Assembly (NCBI GenBank): GCA_003173915.1
Contig: PPGL01000007.1
Location: 1-27,317, forward strand
Direction: 5' to 3'
DNA from: Candidatus Levyibacteriota bacterium
Lineage (GTDB): Bacteria; Patescibacteria; Microgenomatia; Levybacterales; UBA12049
Length of the DNA stretch: 27,317 bases
Shown: in pieces, positions 1-7,887 of the stretch
Position numbering within the stretch: the first letter of the stretch is position 1
Layout: each line of letters opens with the position of its first letter
Notes under the pieces: generated by a model
What the model was told of the DNA's origin: nothing
The model's database searches: none
Seen by the model: only the letters and a program-made list of their open reading frames with translations
Position numbers and translations under genes: made by a program

Positions 1-46
1 CTAGTGAAATGACAACTTTAGTAAACACTGGTAGTCCAAACTGTAG

Positions 47-70
47 AAAAAAGCGCCCGTTTTGAAACGG
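47..70 (-). terminator. Weak hairpin terminator for the leftward PLP-enzyme gene
   Basis: On the minus strand a CCGTT/AACGG stem with a four-base loop (57-70) is followed by GCGC and then six T (52-47). It lies about 90 bases beyond the stop of the leftward gene. The stem is short, so intrinsic termination is plausible rather than certain. Confidence 0.4.
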
Positions 71-160
71 TCTCAAGAAAAGTTTGATTAATATTTATCC
101 AATTAAAGGCTTGGAATTGATTTAGTTTAGACAGAAAGACAGGAAAATTCGAATTAAATG

Positions 161-1762
161 CTAATTGAAATTTCTTATAATGTTCTCCTTAATAACTTTG
201 AGTGCAGTGGTTAACCTCTTTACATAATTTTCGTTTATGACATTATTAGGTTCAAGAGATATACGCAAATAATCAATATCTTTGGTTGAAATTATTTTTG
301 GTAAGGTAACTGGTAAGTGTTGAGAAAAAAAACGAGTTGGTTCACTAAGTCTTATTCTCAATTCATTTGATTTCTTAGGATATTTATCTAAATAGAAAGT
401 GATTATACTTTCGACACAAGAATAACTTTTCTTTTCATGATTTAGAACTATGACACCAGGGATTTTTTGTAAATATTCGCAAATCATTTTTCTGTACCAT
501 CTCATTTTATTATTAACCTCTTTTGAGGTATTTATTTTTTGTAGAGCAAGGCTGAAAGATGCTAATTCTGGAATGTTTACCAAATCCTGACTATTAACAT
601 TGTACTTTTTTAGTCTATTTCTGTCAGTCGAAACGAAATTATACTTTCTTGCTCTAAATTGAAATGATGAATCAAAATTACGTCTCTCCATTTTTTTGAA
701 TTGTTTTTTACTAATTAGTAAGGCACCTGTTCCCGTAAGAGCTCCTGTTATTTTGGAACCTGTTGTCAAAATTGCATCAGCGTAATCCCACATGTGACTC
801 GTTTTAGTTCTCTTTTCCTGCCAGTAGTCAGTGTACCTAAGACGATATAATCCTTGTGCATCGTCAAGAATAATAACTGGAGAATAACCAAGTTGTTTTG
901 TTAAAGATTTAATTTTTTTGCAGGCTTTAATAAATGGAAGCTTTCGCCCTGTACTAGTTACTGTCGGAATTAAGAAGATTTCTGGCGATGCTTTATTAAT
1001 CAAATATACCAGTTCTTTAAGAAAGTCTCTATCACTTTGATAGTCTAGTTTAGAAAATGTATTTATAAGGTATGTTTTAAAGGGCCCTATGGGTTTTAGA
1101 TTTTCTGATGCTGTTTTTTTATTATTCCAAATATCTACAGAAGACTTAAATCCAAAAATTACTTTTTCCGGTTTCTCTCCACATAATGTTTGTCTAAGAG
1201 ATTGACCAATATCAACACTTGTTACAATTTTCGGATGTGGTTTTAGTTTAATCATGCTTAAAAATTGATAAACTACCAGCGTGGCGTTATCGTCAAAAAT
1301 TACTTCAGTGTCTTTTTCATTCAGTTTGTAATATTTGCATAATTCAATAAAAGTTCGCTTTGTAATGCTTGCAATAAATTGTTCTAATTCGGTTATCTTA
1401 TTTAAGCTGGCAAGTTCCTGCATTCTCTGTGCAGTTAAATAAGCTGCCTTAACACTTTCTTTAAGTGGAATACCCTGAGTTGATGATGCAAGCCAAAAAG
1501 GTTTGGACTTGGAATAGGTTTTGTGAATAGGATTTTCTTTATCTGGTATAAGTTCAGGTAAAACTTCTCCATTCCAGGAAATGCGCATGAGGTCAGATTT
1601 ATCAATTGAATGAGTACATATATAGTTTGTGGAGGATATCTTTTTTAATATTCGATTTGCCTTTTTGCTATGGAAATCTATGTCCTTTTTAAGCCCAATA
1701 AATGCTTTTGTTTCATTAAAGGTAGAGAGTGTAGGTTGGATAGCTGTTTTAGAATTAGTCAT
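161..1762 (-). CDS. Fold-type I PLP-dependent enzyme (class V aminotransferase / AONS-like), 533 aa
   Basis: Predicted cytoplasmic pyridoxal-phosphate enzyme; reaction and substrate unknown. The visible core is PTVTSTG (about 266-272), the cofactor aspartate motif DDAQG (300-304), and TTGSKITGALTGTGALL, where Lys337 is the likely Schiff-base lysine. DDNATLV (157-163) resembles the cofactor-phosphate loop, and near the C-terminus DYLRISLEPNNV matches the small-domain LRISL pattern of class V enzymes. The DAQ triad favours class V (cysteine desulfurase / epimerase relatives) over classical AONS, but the TGSK segment resembles both. At 533 residues it is longer than the usual 400, with about 100 extra N-terminal residues. 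It is divergent from an ATP-grasp ligase 140 bases away, so the two may be co-regulated. Family call good, exact function unassigned. Confidence 0.75.
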   Translation of the reverse strand: MTNSKTAIQPTLSTFNETKAFIGLKKDIDFHSKKANRILKKISSTNYICTHSIDKSDLMRISWNGEVLPELIPDKENPIHKTYSKSKPFWLASSTQGIPLKESVKAAYLTAQRMQELASLNKITELEQFIASITKRTFIELCKYYKLNEKDTEVIFDDNATLVVYQFLSMIKLKPHPKIVTSVDIGQSLRQTLCGEKPEKVIFGFKSSVDIWNNKKTASENLKPIGPFKTYLINTFSKLDYQSDRDFLKELVYLINKASPEIFLIPTVTSTGRKLPFIKACKKIKSLTKQLGYSPVIILDDAQGLYRLRYTDYWQEKRTKTSHMWDYADAILTTGSKITGALTGTGALLISKKQFKKMERRNFDSSFQFRARKYNFVSTDRNRLKKYNVNSQDLVNIPELASFSLALQKINTSKEVNNKMRWYRKMICEYLQKIPGVIVLNHEKKSYSCVESIITFYLDKYPKKSNELRIRLSEPTRFFSQHLPVTLPKIISTKDIDYLRISLEPNNVINENYVKRLTTALKVIKENIIRNFN

Positions 1763-1781
1763 TTTAAAAGCAATTTATGAA

Positions 1782-1793
1782 ATAGTATACTAT
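1782..1793. promoter_or_regulatory. Perfect 12-bp palindrome in the divergent intergenic region, containing -10-like hexamers
   Basis: ATAGTATACTAT reads the same on both strands and contains TATACT in both directions. On the minus strand TATACT lies 21 bases before the ATG of the PLP-enzyme gene, giving a short leader. It could be that gene's -10 element, an operator, or both; sequence alone cannot decide. Confidence 0.4.
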
Positions 1794-1889
1794 AACTTTG
1801 TATTTGTTGAAATAGTTTGATATTATATGATCTAAAGTAGATTTAATATGAAAATGAAAACTTCTGGATAAGAAAATAATAATACAGGA

Positions 1890-1895
1890 TATAAA
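1890..1895 (+). promoter_or_regulatory. -10 element for the ATP-grasp gene (leaderless architecture)
   Basis: TATAAA ends seven bases before the ATG at 1903, so transcription would begin at or next to the start codon. No Shine-Dalgarno is present. No clear -35 is seen. Confidence 0.45.
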
Positions 1896-1902
1896 ACAAC
1901 AA

Positions 1903-3345
1903 ATGAATAATCAAGATATACTAAAGGCACAAGCGATTGCTAAAAATATAGAAGAATATTTGAGGAAAAATAGATTACACTACGGACAATTTCCTCGAGA
2001 AAATGGAGATGCTTCGTGGACGCTAGCTCTACATAACCATTTTATGACTGCCGAGCAAGAGAAAACTTTAAGAATCGATTTCTCTGATCTAATATATGCT
2101 TTTCATTCAATATCGTTCTATTTAATGCGAGGTGCATTTTCTATAGATACAGATCGTTCTTATAAGAAACTTCATAAATATCTAACAGTTGGTGTCCCTG
2201 AAGAGACTCAAAAACTATGGCAACAAGTTGCTTTCTCAGAACAAAGTGTATTCAGCAGTCGACCAGATATGGTTTGTGATATTCAAGGCAAATTTCATAT
2301 TGTTGAATACAATACTGATGGAGGTGCCGATAAAGGAAATACTCAAGGAGTTAATGACTATTCTAAATTATTTCTTACAGGAAGTATTCTTGGAGAAAAT
2401 TTATCAAAAGTTTTTGTTCAAGAAGTTAGAAAAAGATTTAAAGATAAATCTCACTTAATAGTTGCTACTGTTCTTCCTGATAACTATAGAAGCGAGTACG
2501 ATTCACAGAATGCCTATTTTGCTATTCAAGCAAATACTTATGGACAAGATTTAGATATTGAATGGATAGTTGTTCATATGTCAGAAATATCTATTAATGA
2601 TAATAATGTTACTGCAATGATCCGAGGAAAAATGCATATAATTGATGTTATTGATAGAGAATTTAAACTTCCAGGTTTTGTTCCTAATGTTAGTTTTGAA
2701 AAAGAAAGAGCCCTCTTACAAGCAGTTTTAGATAAAAAGGTATCTTTACTGGGATCAATCCTACCTTTTCAAGATAAAATTTTACTGAGTACACTTTTTT
2801 CAGAAGAATACGTAACGCTCTTTCCAGATCATGTTATTCAAAAATTACGCTCTATTCATGCTGAAACTGCAATACTAGATTTAGAAGAAAAAAAATTATG
2901 TCTAAAAGATACGAAATTTACTTTAGATGAACTTTTTAATCTTAAATTAGGATTTGATCTAGTTTTAAAACGCTCAGGAGACACAATTGGTTCTACGGGT
3001 TCAAAAGGACTCATCATATCACAAGATGTAAATTTAGAAACATGGAAACTTGAATTAGAGAAAGCTCTAAAAGAACCTCAGAATGGGGGAAGCTATTGGG
3101 TAATTCAAAAATTTTATCCTTCGACTAGATTTCCTGTTAAGCATATAAAAAATAGCAGATCTTTGCCTAAAGAGTTACAAGTAATAAATCGTGTCGCTCC
3201 ATATTATGTATCTAGTGGGAGTCAGATGAGGCTTGGAAACGTTCTTGTTACGGCAGGAACAGACGAAGAGACCTATAAGAGAAAGAGAAACAATGTGCAT
3301 GGATTAAGGCAAAATACATACCAAGCAGTAAGCGTACTTGGTTAG
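1903..3345 (+). CDS. ATP-grasp ligase-like protein (glutathionylspermidine-synthase / permuted ATP-grasp type), 480 aa
   Basis: Likely ATP-dependent carboxylate-amine ligase; substrate unknown. The segment FHIVEYNTDGG (131-141) followed by KGNTQGVNDY matches the acidic, glycine-rich signature of glutathione-synthase-like and circularly permuted ATP-grasp proteins. Further on, VSLLGSILPFQDKILLS (280-296) resembles the conserved helix seen in that group. VLKRSGDTIGSTGSKG (354-369) supplies candidate nucleotide-binding lysines and a glycine loop, WVIQKFYPS (399-407) is the hinge-like strand, and RLGNVLVTAG (443-452) provides late metal/ATP-site residues. There is no signal peptide or membrane segment. 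The start is fixed by a -10 seven bases upstream. It is divergent from a PLP enzyme, an arrangement that would suit a small amide- or peptide-forming pathway; that link is inference. Confidence 0.7.
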   Translation: MNNQDILKAQAIAKNIEEYLRKNRLHYGQFPRENGDASWTLALHNHFMTAEQEKTLRIDFSDLIYAFHSISFYLMRGAFSIDTDRSYKKLHKYLTVGVPEETQKLWQQVAFSEQSVFSSRPDMVCDIQGKFHIVEYNTDGGADKGNTQGVNDYSKLFLTGSILGENLSKVFVQEVRKRFKDKSHLIVATVLPDNYRSEYDSQNAYFAIQANTYGQDLDIEWIVVHMSEISINDNNVTAMIRGKMHIIDVIDREFKLPGFVPNVSFEKERALLQAVLDKKVSLLGSILPFQDKILLSTLFSEEYVTLFPDHVIQKLRSIHAETAILDLEEKKLCLKDTKFTLDELFNLKLGFDLVLKRSGDTIGSTGSKGLIISQDVNLETWKLELEKALKEPQNGGSYWVIQKFYPSTRFPVKHIKNSRSLPKELQVINRVAPYYVSSGSQMRLGNVLVTAGTDEETYKRKRNNVHGLRQNTYQAVSVLG

Positions 3346-3499
3346 AATTAACGACTAAACGTATAATTCTTTTATTTTACGAGGTAAATGTTGCCATAGA
3401 ACCAGCAATAGACGTTTTTCGGACTGCTACATTACTCTTCACTAAATTGTCTGATAAACTAATTCTTGTTTTTATCAAAACATGAAATTTTAAAAGAGC

Positions 3500-3528
3500 T
3501 TTACAAATTAAGCTTTCTTTGTTATATT
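3500..3528 (+). promoter_or_regulatory. Promoter of the Nudix-kinase gene (-35 and extended -10, leaderless)
   Basis: TTTACA (3500-3505), a 17-base spacer and TATATT (3523-3528) preceded by TGT form the best two-box promoter seen here. The -10 ends seven bases before the ATG at 3536, placing the transcript start on or beside the start codon. This supports that ATG despite the lack of a ribosome-binding site. Confidence 0.7.
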
Positions 3529-3535
3529 TCCTTTT

Positions 3536-5005
3536 ATGTCTCGACAACAGGAAGCTTCCAGAGAAAGACGAAGATTTCATATTTTTAATTGGGGTAAAAA
3601 TAATGCACATGCTCCTTCAGGAGTAAAAATTACAGACAACTCCCCGATGAATCCAGCCTCAATGAGTACTGCAGAATTAAAAAGAGATGTTCCTATTCCA
3701 GTAGGTCCTGAAGTAATAACTCACCGAGGAAAAATGATCGAAGTTGTTGTACAACAAATGCAGATTGGTGAAAGACTCGTACCTTTTGAACGAGCAAGGA
3801 GATCTCCAGGCACAAGATTGCTTATAACATCAGATACAGGCAAAATCCTTTTGACAAAAGAATATAGGAGTGAGATAGGAGGGTATGATTACAGATTGCC
3901 TGGAGGTAAAGTATTTGATTCTCTAGATGAGTATAATCAGGCATTAAGTGCTGGAGAAGATATTCTAGTTAAGTCCAGAGTGGCTGCACAAAAAGAAGCA
4001 AGAGAAGAAGTGGGAGTGCAAGCGGAAAATATAACACACGTTTATACTTCAAAATGTGGCGCAACTATGGAATGGGACTTGCATTACTTTGCTGTAAAAG
4101 TTCCAACAGAACAATTAGGGCAGCAGCAACTTGAAGCAGGAGAGGCAATTGAAACTGGTTGGTATTCTCCAGAACAGGCAATGGAATTAGCTTTAAATGG
4201 TTCTATGAGTGAGGATAGGAGTGCAGCAGTTCTCATGCGATATGTTAATTCAACGTACGATGATATGCAATTACGTGTTGCTCCAAAACCTCCCAAAATA
4301 GATCACGAAGCTGATTTTATGGGAAGTAAATTAGTCAAACTTCTTGAAACTGCAGGGCTTGATTCTTTAAGAGTTAGGGCAGAAAATCTTTCAAATCTTC
4401 GTGATATTGATTCAATTATTTTCGTAGGCTCCTCTTTTGCGGGGAAAAGCACTATGGTTGATGCAATTAGAGATGCTATAGCGCAGGATCCCGAGTTAGC
4501 AAGTCATATTAGTATTCCCAAAAGAATTATTACTCGTCCACAGCGACAAAATGATAATTTAATTGAAAATGACTTTAGAACTGCTGGTGAGTTTTCCAGA
4601 ATGGTGGCAAACGGAGAAGTTGGTCTTCATTGGGTAAGAAAAATGGAAGGTACAAGAACAGAAAACTATGGATTTTTACCGCCAGAATCTGGTAAAGTCC
4701 CTGTTTATTCTGCAAATAATGCAGTGATAAATAATGCAGAAAGTGTGGAACCAACTGATTTACTTAGTAGATCTTTAATAATAGCTTTGTATGCCCCAGA
4801 AGAAGTAAGAGAGCGTAGATTGCAGGATAGATCTCCTGACTTGGTTGCCCAAAAACCTGTAGAAGCAGCATATCGTTTGGCAGATAAAGCTGTAAATATG
4901 TATCCTAGCGCTCATATTGTTGTTAAGGATTTTGGACGATATGAAGACCGTTCAAGGAGTGATGTAGTATCTCTAATGAAGTTATTGGTTCAGAATATAT
5001 TATAA
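3536..5005 (+). CDS. Nudix hydrolase fused to a PhnN/guanylate-kinase-like P-loop kinase, 489 aa
   Basis: Two-domain cytoplasmic protein. The N-terminal half is Nudix: YRLPGGKVFD (119-128), then an insertion, then AAQKEAREEVGV (150-161), giving the REEVG core of the Nudix box with unusually wide spacing from the GG. The C-terminal half is a P-loop kinase: Walker A GSSFAGKST (298-306), RIITRPQRQND (330-340) resembling the TRP segment of guanylate kinase and ribose-1,5-bisphosphate kinase PhnN, and GEVGLHWVRK followed by ENYGF, close to the ALHW...YG pattern of PhnN. One product could therefore both cleave a nucleoside-diphosphate-linked compound and phosphorylate a product. The first 50 residues are polar and probably disordered. 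The DHH phosphoesterase gene starts 12 bases after the stop. Family assignments are good; coupling of the two activities is inference. Confidence 0.8.
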   Translation: MSRQQEASRERRRFHIFNWGKNNAHAPSGVKITDNSPMNPASMSTAELKRDVPIPVGPEVITHRGKMIEVVVQQMQIGERLVPFERARRSPGTRLLITSDTGKILLTKEYRSEIGGYDYRLPGGKVFDSLDEYNQALSAGEDILVKSRVAAQKEAREEVGVQAENITHVYTSKCGATMEWDLHYFAVKVPTEQLGQQQLEAGEAIETGWYSPEQAMELALNGSMSEDRSAAVLMRYVNSTYDDMQLRVAPKPPKIDHEADFMGSKLVKLLETAGLDSLRVRAENLSNLRDIDSIIFVGSSFAGKSTMVDAIRDAIAQDPELASHISIPKRIITRPQRQNDNLIENDFRTAGEFSRMVANGEVGLHWVRKMEGTRTENYGFLPPESGKVPVYSANNAVINNAESVEPTDLLSRSLIIALYAPEEVRERRLQDRSPDLVAQKPVEAAYRLADKAVNMYPSAHIVVKDFGRYEDRSRSDVVSLMKLLVQNIL

Positions 5006-5017
5006 TATCTATAATTC

Positions 5018-5956
5018 ATGTCCAAACGTGAAATTTTAGTTACTGCTTATTCAAATCCTGATCTTGATGGTATTGCATGTGCTATCGCATATGCAGAGTT
5101 TCTTCGAGAATCTCAGAATAAAGATGCAACAGCTGCATTGTTTGGTATTCCCCACAGAGAAGCAAAATTTGTTTTTAAGACTTTCAAAATACACCCTCCA
5201 GAAGATGCAGAAGAGATTCTTGCAAAAGATCCAGATATTATCTTAGTTGATGCTAGTGATTTACGTGGCATTTCAAATAAGATCAATCCCTCCAGGGTAA
5301 TAGAATTAATTGATCATAGAAAAGTTAATCAAGCGGATGGTTTTCCAAATGCAAAAATCCAAATAGAGCTTGTGGGTTCTGCAGCGACTCTTATTGCCGA
5401 GAAATTTTTTATTAATAAAAAAAAGATTTCTTCTATTTCTGCTGCATTACTCTACTCCGCAATAATATCAAATACTGTAAATTTCCAAGCTAACGTTACA
5501 ACAAATAGAGATAAAACAATGGCTAAATGGTTATTAACGCAGTTTAGTATTCCACCTGCTTACATTCATAATATGTTTGCATATAAATCACAATTTACTG
5601 AGCCATTAATAGATGTTATTGATCATGATTTTGCGACCTTTGAGTTTAGCAATATTAAAATTGGCATTGGACAATTAGAAATTGTAAATGTTGATCAATT
5701 TATTGTGCAGGAATTGCAGAATATCAGATCTGTCTTAAAAAAAATAAAAGAAGATAAAAAACTGGATATTATTTTTCTTTCTGCAATAGATTTGGAAAAA
5801 GCGGAAAATACATTTGTTACGATTGATAACCAATCGCAAGAGTTGCTACACAAAACACTTAACCTACAATTCAAAAATGACATTGCAAGAAAGAAAGGCA
5901 TTATGATGCGCAAAACAATCACTCCCATTCTAAAAGATACTTTGGTATTAAAGTAA
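5018..5956 (+). CDS. DHH-family phosphoesterase (family II pyrophosphatase / prune-like), 312 aa
   Basis: Probable metal-dependent phosphoesterase acting on pyrophosphate, polyphosphate or a small phosphorylated compound. Motif I is AYSNPDLDG (10-18); family II pyrophosphatases have GHxNPDTDS, so the first metal-ligand histidine is replaced by Tyr11. Motif II is LVDASDLRG and motif III is LIDHRK, DHR rather than DHH, as in the prune subgroup. LLYSAIISNTVNF and GIGQLEIVNVDQF match the inter-motif and linker segments of inorganic pyrophosphatase PpaC. The C-terminal part (about 200-312) is the DHHA2-like portion. A TATAAT (5010-5015) lies only two bases before the ATG, too close for a leaderless start, so cotranscription with the Nudix-kinase gene is likelier. 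The changed ligands suggest altered metal use or substrate. Confidence 0.8.
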   Translation: MSKREILVTAYSNPDLDGIACAIAYAEFLRESQNKDATAALFGIPHREAKFVFKTFKIHPPEDAEEILAKDPDIILVDASDLRGISNKINPSRVIELIDHRKVNQADGFPNAKIQIELVGSAATLIAEKFFINKKKISSISAALLYSAIISNTVNFQANVTTNRDKTMAKWLLTQFSIPPAYIHNMFAYKSQFTEPLIDVIDHDFATFEFSNIKIGIGQLEIVNVDQFIVQELQNIRSVLKKIKEDKKLDIIFLSAIDLEKAENTFVTIDNQSQELLHKTLNLQFKNDIARKKGIMMRKTITPILKDTLVLK

Positions 5957-5970
5957 TCTATTTAGGAGTT

Positions 5971-6497
5971 ATGGTAAATATTCTATTTGAATCTCACTCA
6001 ACAACGTTAGACAACGAAAAACATCTTTCTTCTGGATGGAATGATATTGAGCGGGTATTGAGCAAGCGAAAGATTTAGGAAGTAGAAGGGGTAAAGAGCA
6101 TTTTGACGCTATCTTTTGTTCAGATCTCCAGCGGTCATATAAAACCGCTGAAATAGCTTTTGGAGATACATACCCTATCATAAAAGATGAAAGACTTCGA
6201 GAATGTAATTATGGAGATATGACACAACATCCAAGTGAAGAAGTGGATGCAGAAAAACCTAGAAGAATTGATACAGCCTTTCCTAATGGAGAGAGTTATC
6301 AACAGATTTCCGAACGTATGAAGAGTTTTTTGCAAGAATTGCTCCAAAATTATGAAGACAAAAAAGTTATGGTAATTGGACACAGAGCTACTCAATATGG
6401 ACTTGAGCATTTGATCAATAAACGTTCTTTGGAAGAAGTGATTCTTGCTTCATGGAAATGGCAACCAGGCTGGGAATACAATCTTAATAACTTATAA
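5971..6497 (+). pseudogene. Frame-broken histidine phosphatase (phosphoglycerate-mutase-like)
   Basis: An AGGAG ribosome site precedes ATG 5971. The first frame gives FESHSTTLDN...SGWNDIE, the N-terminal signature of histidine phosphatases with the usual RHG-T motif reading ESHSTT. This frame stops at 6078. From GCG 6051 the reading continues in another frame as AGIEQAKDLGSRRG, FDAIFCSDLQRSYKTAEIAF and VMVIGHRATQYGLEHL (second catalytic histidine, GHR), ending at 6497. Relative to the family about four residues (the usual L-S-x-x-G stretch) are also missing, so the lesion looks like a small non-triplet deletion near 6050 rather than a one-base error. The first motif also lacks the usual arginine. 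The distal part (6219-6497, 92 aa) could still be translated. Confidence 0.75.
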
Positions 6498-6512
6498 AAC
6501 CAGCTCAAACAT

Positions 6513-6521
6513 TGCTATAAT
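6513..6521 (+). promoter_or_regulatory. Extended -10 promoter of the EEP hydrolase gene (leaderless)
   Basis: TGC-TATAAT ends seven bases before the ATG at 6529, with no Shine-Dalgarno between. It selects that start codon. Confidence 0.65.
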
Positions 6522-6528
6522 TATATAA

Positions 6529-7353
6529 ATGGCAATAAGCAAGATTACTTTAGCTACTTTAAACACCTTAGGTAACCCTTTTCAGGTAGATAATCTCGTT
6601 CTCCGCTATGCAGCCATTGCATCATTTTTCGAAAAATCGGATGTAGACGTATTACACTTTCAAGAAGTTTTCTCTTTTCCCCATTTGTTTATTCTGAGAA
6701 GGAAATTAAAGAGTTATCGATATTGCATATATAAGAAATCTTATTTAGGACCGAAAGGAGGATTGGTAACATTTTCTCGTGTACCAATAGAAGTAAAAAA
6801 GTATAAAAGCTTTTCAAAAAAACGTATTGCTCCAATCAAAAAATCAGTATTAGAATTTTTGTTTACCAAGGGAATGCTCATTGCAAAAGTGAGAAATAGC
6901 AATCTTTATTTAATGAATGCACATTTAAGTGCTGTTTATACCGGTGATTGGTCTGATAATACAATGTTTAAAGGAAGGCTTTCTTCGGAAATAAGTGAAT
7001 TTAATCAGGAACTCTCGTTACTTTCTGTTGATCAAAATGTTACTTTAATTTCAGGAGATTTTAATACGGCAAAAGCAAGTAATTTCTATGACCAACTAAA
7101 AAAATCTCCACTGCTCTATGACTCTTTTGAGAAAAGTAGTAAACCAACCTACCATCCAGAATATTTACCAAAAGGAAGAACAAATAATTGTATCGACTAT
7201 ATCTTTATCTATGGAAATAAAAAAAATTACTTTGTTTTAGATAGAGAAAGAATTTTAGAAGAAAAATTGCCACTTAGTACAACTCTAAAAAATTATGCTA
7301 CTGATCATATTGGACTAAAAGTTACTGTGGAACTAATAAATGATCATAACTAG
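6529..7353 (+). CDS. Endonuclease/exonuclease/phosphatase (EEP) superfamily hydrolase, 274 aa
   Basis: Metal-dependent phosphodiesterase or phosphatase of the DNase I-like fold. Catalytic motifs appear in order: LATLNTLG (Asn12), LHFQEVFS (Glu46), LMNAHLSA (His132), LISGDFNTA (Asp177, Asn179), CIDYIF (Asp223) and YATDHIGL (Asp259, His260). All core residues are intact. Length is normal for a stand-alone EEP domain. There is no signal peptide, so it is probably intracellular. The substrate cannot be read from sequence: nucleic acid, phosphoinositide-like and small-molecule phosphatases share these motifs. It has its own promoter but follows three phosphate-ester enzymes on the same strand. The last copy-like repeat block starts only four bases after its stop. 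Confidence 0.85.
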   Translation: MAISKITLATLNTLGNPFQVDNLVLRYAAIASFFEKSDVDVLHFQEVFSFPHLFILRRKLKSYRYCIYKKSYLGPKGGLVTFSRVPIEVKKYKSFSKKRIAPIKKSVLEFLFTKGMLIAKVRNSNLYLMNAHLSAVYTGDWSDNTMFKGRLSSEISEFNQELSLLSVDQNVTLISGDFNTAKASNFYDQLKKSPLLYDSFEKSSKPTYHPEYLPKGRTNNCIDYIFIYGNKKNYFVLDRERILEEKLPLSTTLKNYATDHIGLKVTVELINDHN

Positions 7354-7356
7354 CAT

Positions 7357-7470
7357 AAAAAGCTCCAACTTTGAGCCAATTAAATTCTCTAAAATCATTT
7401 AGTTTAGCCAGCTACACAAGAAGCGTATCAAAAATGTCAGTTAGAGAATTGTCTTTAGCCTCGAAAATCT
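7357..7470 (+). repeat. Intergenic array repeat, degenerate copy (R8)
   Basis: Begins AAAAAGCTCC four bases after the stop of the EEP gene, then GAGCCA, later TTTAGCCAG and TTTAGCCTCGAAAA. These are the same blocks in the same order as in better copies at 13903 and 17661, but spacing is stretched and the GGATTCGAAC end is absent. Confidence 0.4.
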
Positions 7471-7653
7471 TTAATTTTTTGGGTAGTTAACTTTACCCTC
7501 TTTAGCTTCAGAATAAACGATAAGTATTTTGATCTTTGCTTCAAGTGATTCCTTAATAGAAAATGCTTCACATACCCCATCTTTTCCTCCTTTAGCTTAC
7601 AATGTCAGCCCTAAGTACCGCTTGCAACTGACAAATTTGTTAAGGTCTCAAAT

Positions 7654-7677
7654 ATTCCGCAGTAGCGGGATTTTTTT
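7654..7677 (+). terminator. Rho-independent terminator
   Basis: ATTCCGC, loop AGTA, GCGGGAT (7-bp stem with one G-T pair) followed by seven T (7671-7677). It is the cleanest intrinsic terminator in the window. No intact rightward gene lies immediately upstream; it may end the EEP transcript or that of a lost gene. Confidence 0.7.
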
Positions 7678-7832
7678 GTGAATTGAAGTAAAGAGTCGAA
7701 CCATGTCTGACTGAGTAACAGACAATTATTAGCCTAACTTTGCTTACTTCATTAGCTGTTTTGCAACGCGCTCAAATGGCTCAATCATTTGTTGTCTACT
7801 ATCCTTTTTCATACGTCTTCCTTTTGATTATC

Positions 7833-7862
7833 ATGATCATCATAGTTTATGATCATTATAAT
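7833..7862. promoter_or_regulatory. Twin ATGATCAT operator-like sites abutting a -10 element
   Basis: Two copies of the palindrome ATGATCAT (7833-7840 and 7849-7856) have centres 16 bases apart, and the second touches TATAAT (7857-7862). That -10 would drive the broken tautomerase gene. On the other strand GATAAT lies just before the small leftward remnant. The layout is typical of a divergent promoter controlled by a dimeric repressor. Confidence 0.55.
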
Positions 7863-7887
7863 CGCAGTGTTTTTAACAAAAGGAGAT

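Larger units (their letters stand above)
7354..7887. other. 534-bp gap with gene remnants, a degenerate repeat, a terminator and a divergent promoter/operator
   Basis: No intact gene of normal size is seen. On the minus strand an AAAGGAGG ribosome site precedes ATG 7580, but the 41-residue frame from it (to 7455) looks unconvincing. A frame one base off reads DGVCEAFSIKESLEAKIK and then ILIVYSEAKEGKV, which looks like real protein, so a decayed gene is likely. Further right, an AAAAGGAAG site precedes minus-strand ATG 7813 and a 22-residue frame (MKKDSRQQMIEPFERVAKQ...), probably the start of a broken regulator divergent from the tautomerase. These calls are tentative. Confidence 0.4.

Noticed and set aside
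5001..5015. TATAAT copies as a leaderless promoter for the DHH gene
   Set aside because: The copies end 11 and 2 bases before the ATG, outside the 6-7 base spacing seen elsewhere, and the first overlaps the upstream stop; cotranscription is likelier.
7732..7738. GCCTAAC, matching one core box of integron attC sites
   Set aside because: No matching GTTRRRY box follows at a fitting distance, and none of the eight array repeats contains either box; the match is probably chance.
7640..7745. Minus-strand reading containing VRHGSTLYFN, similar to a histidine phosphatase motif
   Set aside because: The frame is short, stops soon after, overlaps the terminator hairpin and lacks the second catalytic motif.
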